A stretch of DNA of 64,000 nucleotides. It comes from Microbacterium imperiale (lineage in GTDB: Bacteria; Actinomycetota; Actinomycetes; Actinomycetales; Microbacteriaceae). Positions 1-8,995 of the stretch are shown here, piece by piece; within the stretch, counting starts at the first letter, position 1, and every line of letters begins with the position of its first letter. Position numbers and translations under genes: made by a program. Below the pieces are notes generated by a model. The model was not told the DNA's origin. It saw only the letters and a program-made list of their open reading frames with translations, and searched no databases. The stretch lies in assembly GCF_017876655.1 (NCBI RefSeq), contig NZ_JAGIOK010000001.1, forward strand, positions 1,364,001 to 1,428,000. Direction: 5' to 3'.

Positions 1-709
1 AATAGGCGACGCGGCTGGCGCGGGAAATGGCGGCCCGCCGCAACTGGGTCATCGCCCCCGTCGCGATCAGCAGCGGGTACACCGCCGCGGCATACATGAC
101 GGCGCGGATCGACGGGTCGGGCCAGCGTGCCTCGCGGGCGGCGAACGCGGCCTCGCGACTGCCGAGGGCCGCGGCCGGTCCGAGCTGAGCGACGAAGAAC
201 GCGCTGATGCCGAGGCCGACGACGGCGAGCCCGATGGCCCGAGCCGGACTGACCGCGCGCGGCGCACCGGGGGCCTGCGGCGGATGCGCGTGCTGCCGGA
301 GCATCCAGATCGCCCGTGCGACCTCGTAGCATCCGATACCCAGCGCGACGATCCCCGCCGTCGGGAGGTCGAACGCCGGATCGATCCCGGGCGTGGTGGT
401 CGACACCGCGTCCGCGCGGATCTGCGCCGTCGGCGCGAGCCCCATGAAGATGTAGCCGAAGACCCAGAAGAAGAAGTCGAAGAGATGGGGCCGTCCCGAC
501 ACCCACGCCACCGACAGACGGATGCCGCCGTAGATCATGATCAGCAACGTGACGATCCACGCGTCGCTGCGGCCGCGATCGGGGATGTCGGAGACGAGCG
601 CCACCGGCAGGACGACGCTCAGCACGCCGACCGATACGGCGAGCAGGGCGATGCGAGCACCGACGGCGCGTATCTCCGCGCCGTCGAACATTCCGGTGTG
701 CTTCCCCAC
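1..709 (-). CDS. Polytopic membrane protein, Wzy/O-antigen-polymerase-like (partial, C-terminus outside window)
   Basis: About 236 codons read without a stop from a GTG at 709 to the window edge, so the C-terminus is missing. The product is strongly hydrophobic, with membrane segments near residues 18-38, 52-68, 78-95, 120-140 and 170-190, and an aromatic stretch FDFFFWVFGYIFMG typical of polymerase-type polytopic proteins. A GGGGGAGG purine run lies just before the GTG; an ATG at 691 is an in-frame alternative. It is divergent from a Wzz/BY-kinase gene about 100 bp away, and the Wzy/Wzz pairing supports a role in exopolysaccharide polymerisation. No catalytic motif is diagnostic, so the Wzy call is inference; a generic EPS membrane protein is possible. 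Confidence 0.6.
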   Translation of the reverse strand, partial: MGKHTGMFDGAEIRAVGARIALLAVSVGVLSVVLPVALVSDIPDRGRSDAWIVTLLIMIYGGIRLSVAWVSGRPHLFDFFFWVFGYIFMGLAPTAQIRADAVSTTTPGIDPAFDLPTAGIVALGIGCYEVARAIWMLRQHAHPPQAPGAPRAVSPARAIGLAVVGLGISAFFVAQLGPAAALGSREAAFAAREARWPDPSIRAVMYAAAVYPLLIATGAMTQLRRAAISRASRVAY

Positions 710-810
710 GAGCCTCCCCCTCGCATATCATGACAGACGGGGGTCCGCGTGTCTTACGCGCGGCATATTGGGGCCGCGTCGACGCAGTCGATGCGCGAAT
801 GGGGGACGCT

Positions 811-2289
811 ATGGAGTCCAACCGTGTTCTGCGGGTGATTCGCTATCACTGGATGACGGTGATCGTACTGATGGCGTTGGGCGCCGCGGGCGCGCTCGCT
901 TATGCGTGGTCGGTGCCACGGGAGTACACCGCCCGCGCCGACGTGTTCGTCGCGGTGACCGGCAGCTCGACGACGGGCGAGCTGGCTCAGAGCAGCAACT
1001 TCTCGCAGCAGCAGGCACGCAACCTCAGCACCGTCGCGACTCGCGAGATCGTGCTGGCGCCGGTCATCGACGAGCTGGGGCTGGAGGATTCCACCGTGCA
1101 GCTTCGCGCGCGGGTGTCGACCGCGGTTCCCCTGAACACGTCGATGATCTCGATCTCCGCCGTCGACCCGTCTCCCCGCGAAGCGGCCCGCATCGCGAAT
1201 CTCGTCGCGGCCGAGCTCGCCGAGGTCGTCCCGACGCTCTCTCCGCAGGTCGACGGCAGCTCGCCCATCCGCCTGCGCGTGATCGAGAACGCCGTGCCCC
1301 CGAACCTGCCCTCTGCACCGCAGACGCCGATGCTCGTCATCCTCGGAGCGCTCGGCGGTCTCGTGGTGGCGGCGGTCGTCGTGCTGCTGCGCCTGATGTT
1401 CGGCACACGCGTCCGCACGGTCGAGCAGGCCCAGGAGACCGTCGGAGCCGCCGTGATCGGAACGGTGAGCGCCGACCGCACCGCGGACCGGGCACCACTG
1501 GCCCTCGTCACCGCGCCGCACTCGTTGCGCGCGGAGGACTATCGCCGGCTGCGCGGCAACCTGCGTTTCGTGCAGGCCTCGCAGGAGCACCGGGTGTTCG
1601 TGTTCACCTCGTCCGTTCCGAGCGAGGGCAAGAGCACGACGGCCGCCAACGCCGCCGTCGCGCTCGCCGCCACCGGCGCCTCGGTGTGCCTCGTCGAGGC
1701 GGACCTGCGGCGTCCGAGCCTGAGCCGCATCCTGGACCTGCCGCCCGACCTCGGTTTCACCAACGTCATCGCGGGTGAAGCGACGCTCGACGACGCGCTC
1801 GTGGCGTGGGGGCCGGACCGGCTGCACGTGCTGCTGGCGGGCCCGGTGCCGCCTAACCCGTCGGAGCTGCTCGAGTCCGATCGAGCCCTCGACGTCCTTG
1901 AGAGCCTGCGCGCAGCCCACGACATCGTGCTGATCGACGCTCCCCCGGTGCATCCCGTCGCCGACGCCGCCGTCCTCGCGCGCCTGTTCGGCGGGGTCGT
2001 GCTGGTGGTCGGCGCCGGCCGCGCCCGAGAGCGGGACGTTCGACGCGCCGTCGCGCGGTTGACCTCGGTGGGCGCCACCATCCACGGCATCGTGCTGAAT
2101 CTCGCGCGCCCGTCGCGCGCGGATCGACGCAGCTACGCGACCTACGCCGTCGCTCCCGACGCGGGCCGCCCGGCACGCGTCAACCGCGGAACCACCCCCC
2201 GCTCCGGGCCCGGTACGTCGACTGCTGCACACGAGCGCCCCGCGGCCGACGGGCTCCGAGAGGAACCGTCGACCGCGGGGCGGCGGTGA
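811..2289 (+). CDS. Polysaccharide chain-length determinant / BY-type tyrosine autokinase fusion (Wzz-Wzc type)
   Basis: 492 residues. The N-terminal Wzz domain has membrane helices near residues 11-35 and 174-196 flanking an extracytoplasmic segment. The cytoplasmic part is a bacterial tyrosine kinase: Walker A PSEGKST (about 270-276), Walker A' EADLRRP (about 294-302) and Walker B VLIDAPPV (about 372-379). Such proteins control polymer chain length and export at the membrane. The ATG at 811 has GGGGGA just upstream and puts the first helix close to the N-terminus, so it is preferred over the longer frame from 730. The tail lacks the dense tyrosine cluster of the paralogue at 26838; only isolated tyrosines (SYATYAV) are present. 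It is divergent from the Wzy-like gene. Confidence 0.9.
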   Translation: MESNRVLRVIRYHWMTVIVLMALGAAGALAYAWSVPREYTARADVFVAVTGSSTTGELAQSSNFSQQQARNLSTVATREIVLAPVIDELGLEDSTVQLRARVSTAVPLNTSMISISAVDPSPREAARIANLVAAELAEVVPTLSPQVDGSSPIRLRVIENAVPPNLPSAPQTPMLVILGALGGLVVAAVVVLLRLMFGTRVRTVEQAQETVGAAVIGTVSADRTADRAPLALVTAPHSLRAEDYRRLRGNLRFVQASQEHRVFVFTSSVPSEGKSTTAANAAVALAATGASVCLVEADLRRPSLSRILDLPPDLGFTNVIAGEATLDDALVAWGPDRLHVLLAGPVPPNPSELLESDRALDVLESLRAAHDIVLIDAPPVHPVADAAVLARLFGGVVLVVGAGRARERDVRRAVARLTSVGATIHGIVLNLARPSRADRRSYATYAVAPDAGRPARVNRGTTPRSGPGTSTAAHERPAADGLREEPSTAGRR

Positions 2290-2304
2290 CCCGGTCGCCG
2301 TGCG

Positions 2305-4317
2305 TCAGCGGACGCTGCTCACTCCGTAGTAGCTGAGATCCTGCACCGGTGGGGTTCCGACGACCCGGTACGGGGAGGTCAGCGAGATCACCCGTGAGCC
2401 GGCGCGGTCGATGCTCGCCGACACCGAGCCGGCCCGCAGCGGCACCGTGTACACCGACCGACCCGCCGGGGCCTCGAATCGGGTCGCCGTGTCGCCGACC
2501 GTGACCGTGAGGGTCGCCGGAGCGGTGAGGTAAACGACGGCCTCCACCTCGTCGGTCGGAGTGGCGGAGGTTCCCCCGAGCGTCGGCGTGGCCAGCAGGT
2601 GGCTGAGGCTCGGTCGGGCACCGACCGCCTGCGTGCGGTGCACGAGGAAGGCCTGGTCCTGAGCCACCTTGGGCTGCGTGCCGCTGTGGAACCAGTCAAG
2701 GTAGGGCCGGCTGATGTCCAGGAACGTGTCGCCGTGGTCGGCCGACGGCGCGAACTGCGTGCTCTCGCTGTAGTCGTTCCACGTCACCAGCTGCACGTAC
2801 TCGGCGCCGTCGTCGATCGCGCGCCGCCACGAGGCCCGCAGGTTGTCGGTGTTGCCGGACTCCGCGAATACTCCCGCGCGCGGCCGGTAGTCCTGTACCG
2901 AGACGGGAGCCATCCACGTCTTCCCCAAGGCTGCGGCGCGCGCGGCGTAGTCAGGACCGTTGGCGGTGTGCCACTGCGTCCGCACGCCCCAGTTCCCGTA
3001 ACCGTCGGCGATCCCGCGGAAGGCGGACATGTTGGCGTCCGAGGCGTTGAGGAACACGGCCTGGAACGTGACAGGCACGCCGTGCACGCGCTTCAACCGG
3101 TCGATGATGCGCGACCACCAGTCGACGCTGCGTCTCTCGGCGGCGAACGACGACAGCAGCATCCGGTCGCCCGCTCGGAACGCCGCCTTCGACCGGTAGA
3201 GCTCCGCAAGACGGTCGGCCACGGTCGCGGGATCGGCGGCGGCCACTGAAGCGGACGCGTCGATCATCGGGACCACGACGAACCCGCCCTCACGTTCCGC
3301 GGCGGCGAACAGGTTCTTCGTCGCCTCCCAGTTGGTCCCGCTCAGGCTCATGATGTTCACGGTGAAGCCGTCGATACCGGCACTCTTCGCCTGCGCGACC
3401 TCACGCCGCAGGTTGTCGAGCCGCCACGACAACGAGCTCGCGGGCGCGACGGCGAGCGGCCGGTCGCGCAGCAGCCCGCCGTATCGAGCGTGCCTGCCGC
3501 CCTCGCCGTCGGGGCTCAGGTAGTTGCGTGCGTAGTAGTCGCTCGCCGCGGGCTTGTTGTCGATCGAGAGCGGGTACGGCGGGAAGTAGTGGGCGAATAC
3601 CTTCCGCGGACTGTCGACCGTCGGCGGCGGCGCGGGCTGACTCGGGGGTGCGGGTGCGCTCGGCGGCGTCGTGGGCGCCGCAGCAGGCTTGCGCGTGTAG
3701 GTGATCGTCAGCGCCGGTGCCGTGTCGCCGGTACGGACGAACGTCGTGGAGACGTGCTTCTGCCGGTACATGAGCCGGAGCGAGAGCTGGCCTCCGACGG
3801 CCGTCCGCGCGACGTCGCCGAGCGCGAACGTCAGCGCCGAGCCGGTGCGCGCCGTGCTGGTCGACTGCGCGAGCCGGACTCCGGTCTCGGCGGGGCGGTT
3901 CGCGTACGTCAGCGTCGACCCCGACCAAACACCGCTTTCCGCGTAGACGTCTACGCCGCTCGCGGTCGCCGTCGAGTGGCGCACCATCACCGACAGCGAC
4001 GCGGAGACGGGCTGCGTGGTGTCGACGTCCGCCGGCAGCGTGAAGCGCGCGTAGCTGCGGTCCTGCGTGGACGTCACGCTGAGCGCCTCGGTCTTCAGGA
4101 CTGTCTGGGGTGTTCGCGACGAGACGGTCGCGAGATCGCTGGGTGCGACCGTCACCGTCACTGTGCTCGGCGCCGTCGCCTGGGGCGCGATGTCGTCGGC
4201 GGCCTGGGCCGATGCGGCTGCACCGACGACGACCGCGAGCGCGGACAGGGCGGCGACGACGACTCGCGCCGATCGTCGTGGGGGCGCGGTTCGGGAACTG
4301 TGATTGGCGGGTTTCAT
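2305..4317 (-). CDS. Secreted GH71-type endo-1,3-alpha-glucanase with N-terminal CBM96-like domain
   Basis: 670 residues. A classical signal peptide (basic start, hydrophobic VVVAALSALAVVVGAAASA, likely cleaved after AQA near residue 39) is followed by a beta-rich domain of about 150 residues resembling CBM96/DNRLRE modules, a Pro/Ala/Ser linker, and a GH71-like catalytic region starting KVFAHYFPPYPLS with the segment SAGIDGFTVNIMSL. GH71 enzymes hydrolyse alpha-1,3-glucan. The ATG at 4317 is preferred because GAGGAAG lies 4-6 nt upstream and it leads straight into the signal peptide; the frame is open further upstream. It converges with the Wzz/kinase gene 15 bp away, so it may trim a secreted alpha-glucan or attack fungal walls. 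The substrate is inferred. Confidence 0.8.
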   Translation of the reverse strand: MKPANHSSRTAPPRRSARVVVAALSALAVVVGAAASAQAADDIAPQATAPSTVTVTVAPSDLATVSSRTPQTVLKTEALSVTSTQDRSYARFTLPADVDTTQPVSASLSVMVRHSTATASGVDVYAESGVWSGSTLTYANRPAETGVRLAQSTSTARTGSALTFALGDVARTAVGGQLSLRLMYRQKHVSTTFVRTGDTAPALTITYTRKPAAAPTTPPSAPAPPSQPAPPPTVDSPRKVFAHYFPPYPLSIDNKPAASDYYARNYLSPDGEGGRHARYGGLLRDRPLAVAPASSLSWRLDNLRREVAQAKSAGIDGFTVNIMSLSGTNWEATKNLFAAAEREGGFVVVPMIDASASVAAADPATVADRLAELYRSKAAFRAGDRMLLSSFAAERRSVDWWSRIIDRLKRVHGVPVTFQAVFLNASDANMSAFRGIADGYGNWGVRTQWHTANGPDYAARAAALGKTWMAPVSVQDYRPRAGVFAESGNTDNLRASWRRAIDDGAEYVQLVTWNDYSESTQFAPSADHGDTFLDISRPYLDWFHSGTQPKVAQDQAFLVHRTQAVGARPSLSHLLATPTLGGTSATPTDEVEAVVYLTAPATLTVTVGDTATRFEAPAGRSVYTVPLRAGSVSASIDRAGSRVISLTSPYRVVGTPPVQDLSYYGVSSVR

Positions 4318-4879
4318 GTCTTCCTCGTGGGTAGCAATCACCTCGACGAGCATGCACCGCCCGTCGAGTCCCTCCCCCAGCAATCCCCCCGAGTGTGTCA
4401 CGAAGCCCCGAGCGAGCAAAATGCGCGCGACGGTGCCGCAAGATCACCACAAGGAGACCTCAACGTTCGCTCAACGTTCCGCGAAGCCCCTGCGCGCGGC
4501 GGCGCCGCGGCCTACTCTGAGGTCAGTTCCGAGACCGACCGGGTCGTCACCCGATTCGACCCCTGGCTCGGGTCCGTCCGCTGATTTGGGGCCAGCACGA
4601 CGGACTGACCCCCTGCACCGAGGCTCGAGGGGACGAGCGCCGGCGCAGGGGGTCCTCGGAACGGGTGCGATCCGCGCATGGCAGAGCCGCCGGATGCCGC
4701 ATCGGCACTCAGTCGAAGCTGATCGGATTCTGATGATTTCCTCAGGGTCTGTCAATGGCCTTCGCGCGTGTTCCCGCGTCGCTCTAGTTTTCCCGCGGAG
4801 CGAGTCAGCCCGACGACGGGCACTCGTTCGCCACGTGACAGGTGGTCGCGTGGCTCCGTTCAATGACGAGGGGGACCCG
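4318..4879. other. 562-bp divergent intergenic region with structured repeats
   Basis: This region separates the divergent glucanase and anchor-protein genes and shows no convincing coding sequence. It contains a direct repeat of CAACGTTC (4461-4468 and 4472-4479, 11-bp period) about 145 bp before the glucanase start, and a long-armed inverted repeat at 4607-4654. The length suggests promoters for both genes and a roughly 250-nt leader for the downstream wall protein. I did not recognise a known riboswitch consensus. Confidence 0.5.
4607..4654. repeat. Nested inverted repeat upstream of the wall-protein gene
   Basis: Arms GACCCCCTGC (4607-4616) and GCAGGGGGTC (4645-4654) are perfectly complementary over 10 bp. 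Between them a second 5-bp stem forms (GCTCG 4623-4627 with CGAGC 4634-4638). In RNA this would fold as a long rod with an internal loop. It has no U-tract, so it may be a leader structure or an intrinsic terminator lacking U residues. Confidence 0.45.
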
Positions 4880-7800
4880 GTGGTCGAAGCGAGCACGGGC
4901 AGCAGGATGCGCAGGACGTCGAGACGAGGAGGGCGGGCGCCGGATCGTCCACCGCGGCGGTGGCTTCCGCTCGTGGCGGCGGGCACCAGTCTCGGCCTCG
5001 CGGCCGGTTCGTTCGGAGCCGGGGCGGCCTTCGCGGCTCCGACCGATCGGGCCGAATCCGAGGCTGTCTTCCTGTCCAGCAGCGGAGCGCTCGATCTCGA
5101 CAGTGTCGCCGCGCTGGCCGGGGCTTACGGCGCGTTCCCGCCGGCGACCGAGTCGTCGAGCGCGATCGACCTGTCGCTGCTGAGCGCGATCGACATCGGT
5201 CTCGGGCTGCAGCTGTTCGGACCGAACAGCGTCATCTCTCTCGGGGCGACCGAGCAGTACCAGCGCAGCACCGCGGGCGAGGCCTACGCGGCGACCGGTC
5301 TGCTCGCCGCCGACGGCGCGATCGCGGTCGGCGACGGCGGCGCGGGTCAGAACACGACGCTCAACCTCACACCTGTTCTCGGGGCGGTGGGAGCGGACGG
5401 GCTGCTCAGCCAGCTGTCGATCGAACTCGGCGCGGTCTCGGCCTCGGCGCTGGCGACACGTGCCGCCGACGGTATGACGACGTCGGGCGACTACCAGATC
5501 GCGAGCGGACTCATCACCGCCAACGCGCCCGCTCTCGCCGCGCTCGCCACCGCGTTGGACGCCGACCTCACCACCGCGGGCGAGACCGTCACCGGGCTCG
5601 GTGTGGCCGGAGGCCCCATCGACACGACGGTCGGCGGGCTGCTCGGCGGGATCGACACGGTGCTCGAGGCCGCCGTGGGCGGTCTCGTCGACCTCGAAGA
5701 CCCCGCAGTGACCACGGCGCTCACCCTCGACCTCAGCGGCGTCCTCGAGACCGCGACCGCGACGCCGTTCGTGTCCGGCCCCGTCACCATCACGCTCTCG
5801 AACGGCGAGATCCTCATTGACCTCGACGAGGTGTACGAGCTGAACAACCTCCCGCCGGGCACCGAGATCATCGACGCGGCGACGCTCAACGGCGAGGTGA
5901 CGGCCGCGATCAGCGACATCCTCACCACGCAGCTGCCGGCGCGCATCGGCACCGCCGTCACCGCGGCGGTGAACGGCGCGGCCCTCGACATCACGATCGA
6001 CAGTGGCGTCGCCGTCGAGCTGCCGCTTCTGCCGCCGAGCATCGGCGACCTGACGATCGAGGTCGACGGCACCGTCGGCGGGCTGCTGGGCACGCCGGGC
6101 GCCGCCGCACCGGTCGTGACCGCCGACGGCACAATCCTCGGCGCCCCTCTCGGCCCGCTCGCCGACCCCATCGTGGGAGTCGTCGTCGACACGATCCTGC
6201 CCGCTGTCGGCGATCTCATCGAGACGGTGTTCAGCACCGACGCGGTCGAGACCTTCGTCACGACCGCCGCCACGGGAGTCGTCTCGACGCTCGCCCCGCT
6301 CGTCGACGTCCTCGGCGACGTCGTCTCGCTCACGGTCAACGTGCAGGAGACCCCGGGCGACTTCCGCGATCCGCGCGGCTTCGACGAGGGATCGTTCACG
6401 CAGCGCGCACTCGTGGTCGGGGTCGCCCCCGCGCTGCTGGGCGTCGAGCTGAACCTCGCGTCCGCCACCGTGCGGGCCGTTCCTCTCGCCCTTCCGGCCG
6501 ACCTGGCCATCGACCCCACCCGGGGGCCGGTGACCGGCGGCACCGAGACGACGATCTCGGGCACCGGGCTCGACTCCGTCACCGCCGTCGAGTTCGGCGG
6601 TGTGCCGGCGACGTCGTTCACGATCAACTCCGACGGCACGATCACGGCCGTCACCCCGCCGCAGGCCGCGGCGGGCGTGGTACCGGTGACGATCACGAAC
6701 ATCGACGGCGCGGACGCGTCGCTCACGTTCGAGTACTTCGACGTCACCGCGGTCGACGCGATCACGCCCGAATCCGGCACGACGTTGGGCGGTGACCCGG
6801 TCACGATCACCGGCGCCTGTCTCACCGGCACGACCGCCGTGCTGTTCGACGGCGTCGCCGGAACGGACCTCACCGTCGTCAGCGACACCGAGCTGACGGT
6901 GACGACGCCGGCGGGAGCCGCGGGAGCCGTCGACGTCGAGATCGTCAACCCGACCGAGTGCGGTGGGACGGTGGTCGAGGACGGCTTCGTCTACGTCGAG
7001 CCCGGCGCACCGACGCTCGCCTCCATCGCGCCGGAGCGCGGCACCGAGCTCGGCGGCACGGTCGTCACGATCACGGGCGAGGACTTCACCGGCACGACCT
7101 CGGTGACCTTCGACGGTGTCGAGGCGGCCGACTTCACGGTGGTCAGCGACACAGTCATCGAGGCGACCACCCCGCCGCACACCCCCGGCGTGGTCGACGT
7201 CGTGGTCACGAACGAGGCGGGCGCTTCGGCACCGCTGGACTTCGAGTACTTCGACGTCGCCGAGATCGACGATGTCGCTCCCGGCAGCGGGCCCGAGGCA
7301 GGTGGGAACACCGTGGTGATCACGGGCGACTGCTTCACCGGGGCCACGGGCGTCACCTTCGGCGGCGTCCCGGCGACGAGCTTCACCGTCGACAGCCCGA
7401 CCCAGATCACGGCGGTGGTGCCCGCGGGCACCGCCGGCACCGTCGACGTCGCCGTCGTCGGCGCGGGCGACTGCGGCACCGCCGAGATCCCCGACGGCTA
7501 CGAGTACGTCGCTCCCCCGGTCGTCACCGACCTCGACCCGGTCACCGGGCCCGAGACCGGTGGCACCGTCGTGACGATCATCGGCGAGGGCTTCACCGGC
7601 ACCACCGGCGTGAGCTTCGGCGAGGCCGACGGCGTCGACCTCGAGGTCGTCAGCGACACCGAGATCCGCGTCACGACGCCTCCGGGTGCGCCCGGCACGG
7701 TTCCCGTCGTGATCGCGCACCCCGGTGGTGAGGTCGTCGCGGGCGAGTTCGAGTACCTCGACGTCCCCGCGATCTCGTCGCTCGACCCGAGCTCGGGACC

Positions 7801-8914
7801 GGAGGACGGCGGCACGGTCGTCACGGTCCTCGGCGAGGGCTTCCTCGGAGCCACCGCCGTGACGTTCGACGGGCTCGCGGGCACGGATCTCGAGGTCGTC
7901 AGCGACACCGAGATCCGCGTCACCACACCCGCCCACGCGCCGGCCCTGGTCGACGTCGTGGTGGTCCACCCGAACGGCGACAGCGCGCCGTTCGACTTCA
8001 CCTACGTCGCCGGCACCGAGATCGACGCCGTGACGCCTCCGGGCGGTCCGGAGGCAGGCGGCAACACCGTCGTCATCACGGGTTCGTGCTTCACCGGCGC
8101 CACGGCCGTCCTCTTCGGCGGAGTTCCGGCGACGAGCTTCACCGTCGAGAGCGACACGCGGATCACCGCTGTCGTGCCCGCCGGCACGGGCGTCGTGGAC
8201 GTCGAGGTCGTCGGCTCGGCGGCGTGCGGATCCGAGACGCTGCCCGACGGGTACGAGTACACCGACGAGCCGGTGATCGGAACGATCGACCCGGCCCGCG
8301 GTCCCGAGACCGGCGGCACCGTCGTCACCATCACGGGGTCGAACTTCATCGGCGCGACGTCGGTGACCTTCGACGGCCAGCCCGGTTCGAACCTGACGGT
8401 CGTCTCCGACACCGAGCTGCGGGTCACCACGCCCGCGGGCGCCGTCGGCGACGCCGACGTCGTGGTCACCGGCCCCGCCGGGTCGAGCGACGCGGGGGTG
8501 TTCACCTACTACCGGGTGGCCGACATCGGCGGCGCGACCCCCGGCACGGGTCCGATCGGCGGCGGCACGGTCGTCACGATCACGGGCCAGTGCTTCACCG
8601 GCGCCACGCAGGTGCTGTTCGGCGAGGTGCCCGCGCAGTACGTGGTCGTGAGCGACAGCGTCATCCGCGCCATCGCGCCCTCCGCGGCGGCGACGGGTGC
8701 CGTGTCGATCACGGTCGTCGGGGCGGGTGAGTGCGGGACGGCGGTCGAGTCCGGCGCCTTCACCTACACCGCGGCCGGCACTGCCGCCGGGGGCGGTACC
8801 GGCACCGGAACGCTCGCCTCGACCGGCGGCGACGGCCTCGGCACGCTCGCCGCGGCGGCACTGCTGCTGATGCTGGGCGGTGCGATCGCGATCGCGCGAC
8901 GCCGGACCGCGTGA
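4880..8914 (+). CDS. Choice-of-anchor G family surface protein with nine IPT/TIG repeats and LAxTG sorting signal
   Basis: 1344 residues. A long basic start and hydrophobic segment (PLVAAGTSLGLAAGSFGAGA) form an extended signal peptide ending near AFAA. A domain of about 500 residues resembling 'choice-of-anchor G' proteins follows, then nine Ig-like IPT/TIG repeats (about 543-1297) of 80-88 residues marked by GGTVVTITG and VVSDTEIRVTTP. Repeats 2, 4, 7 and 9 each carry a Cys pair; the others have none. The C-terminus is LASTG (1312-1316), a hydrophobic helix and an ARRRTA tail: a class-E-type sortase signal (LAxTG), so wall anchoring is predicted. The GTG at 4880 is chosen because GAGGGGGA lies 5 nt upstream; an ATG at 4907 is an alternative. 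No sortase gene is in the window. Confidence 0.88.
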   Translation: MVEASTGSRMRRTSRRGGRAPDRPPRRWLPLVAAGTSLGLAAGSFGAGAAFAAPTDRAESEAVFLSSSGALDLDSVAALAGAYGAFPPATESSSAIDLSLLSAIDIGLGLQLFGPNSVISLGATEQYQRSTAGEAYAATGLLAADGAIAVGDGGAGQNTTLNLTPVLGAVGADGLLSQLSIELGAVSASALATRAADGMTTSGDYQIASGLITANAPALAALATALDADLTTAGETVTGLGVAGGPIDTTVGGLLGGIDTVLEAAVGGLVDLEDPAVTTALTLDLSGVLETATATPFVSGPVTITLSNGEILIDLDEVYELNNLPPGTEIIDAATLNGEVTAAISDILTTQLPARIGTAVTAAVNGAALDITIDSGVAVELPLLPPSIGDLTIEVDGTVGGLLGTPGAAAPVVTADGTILGAPLGPLADPIVGVVVDTILPAVGDLIETVFSTDAVETFVTTAATGVVSTLAPLVDVLGDVVSLTVNVQETPGDFRDPRGFDEGSFTQRALVVGVAPALLGVELNLASATVRAVPLALPADLAIDPTRGPVTGGTETTISGTGLDSVTAVEFGGVPATSFTINSDGTITAVTPPQAAAGVVPVTITNIDGADASLTFEYFDVTAVDAITPESGTTLGGDPVTITGACLTGTTAVLFDGVAGTDLTVVSDTELTVTTPAGAAGAVDVEIVNPTECGGTVVEDGFVYVEPGAPTLASIAPERGTELGGTVVTITGEDFTGTTSVTFDGVEAADFTVVSDTVIEATTPPHTPGVVDVVVTNEAGASAPLDFEYFDVAEIDDVAPGSGPEAGGNTVVITGDCFTGATGVTFGGVPATSFTVDSPTQITAVVPAGTAGTVDVAVVGAGDCGTAEIPDGYEYVAPPVVTDLDPVTGPETGGTVVTIIGEGFTGTTGVSFGEADGVDLEVVSDTEIRVTTPPGAPGTVPVVIAHPGGEVVAGEFEYLDVPAISSLDPSSGPEDGGTVVTVLGEGFLGATAVTFDGLAGTDLEVVSDTEIRVTTPAHAPALVDVVVVHPNGDSAPFDFTYVAGTEIDAVTPPGGPEAGGNTVVITGSCFTGATAVLFGGVPATSFTVESDTRITAVVPAGTGVVDVEVVGSAACGSETLPDGYEYTDEPVIGTIDPARGPETGGTVVTITGSNFIGATSVTFDGQPGSNLTVVSDTELRVTTPAGAVGDADVVVTGPAGSSDAGVFTYYRVADIGGATPGTGPIGGGTVVTITGQCFTGATQVLFGEVPAQYVVVSDSVIRAIAPSAAATGAVSITVVGAGECGTAVESGAFTYTAAGTAAGGGTGTGTLASTGGDGLGTLAAAALLLMLGGAIAIARRRTA

Positions 8915-8947
8915 TCCGGCGTGACCGCGTCAGCGTAGCGTGACACC

Positions 8948-8985
8948 AGAGGCCCCCTCCGTCGACTCAGACGGAGGGGGCCTCT
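8948..8985. terminator. Bidirectional terminator hairpin between wall-protein gene and glmM
   Basis: A perfect 16-bp stem (8948-8963 with 8970-8985) with loop GACTCA lies between the convergent wall-protein and glmM stop codons. It is very GC-rich with little U-tract on either side, as is common for actinobacterial terminators. Confidence 0.85.
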
Positions 8986-8995
8986 GCGGTGGGGG

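Noticed and set aside
730..810. Earlier ATG start for the first Wzz/kinase gene
   Set aside because: It adds 27 residues with no Wzz similarity and lies in the divergent promoter region; the ATG at 811 has a better ribosome site.
4318..4879. Possible c-di-AMP or other riboswitch before the wall-protein gene
   Set aside because: Such switches precede actinobacterial wall genes, but I could not locate the conserved core motifs; only simple inverted repeats are present.
4805..7969. A 1054-codon open frame on the minus strand opposite the wall-protein gene
   Set aside because: Its composition is Arg/Asp/Gly-biased as expected for the antisense frame of a GC-rich repeat gene; no domain, signal or ribosome site. 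The plus-strand protein is fully explained.
6500..8800. Regularly spaced repeated DNA that could suggest a CRISPR array or VNTR
   Set aside because: The repeats are 240-265 bp, divergent and in frame with TIG domains of one protein; there are no short identical repeats with unique spacers.
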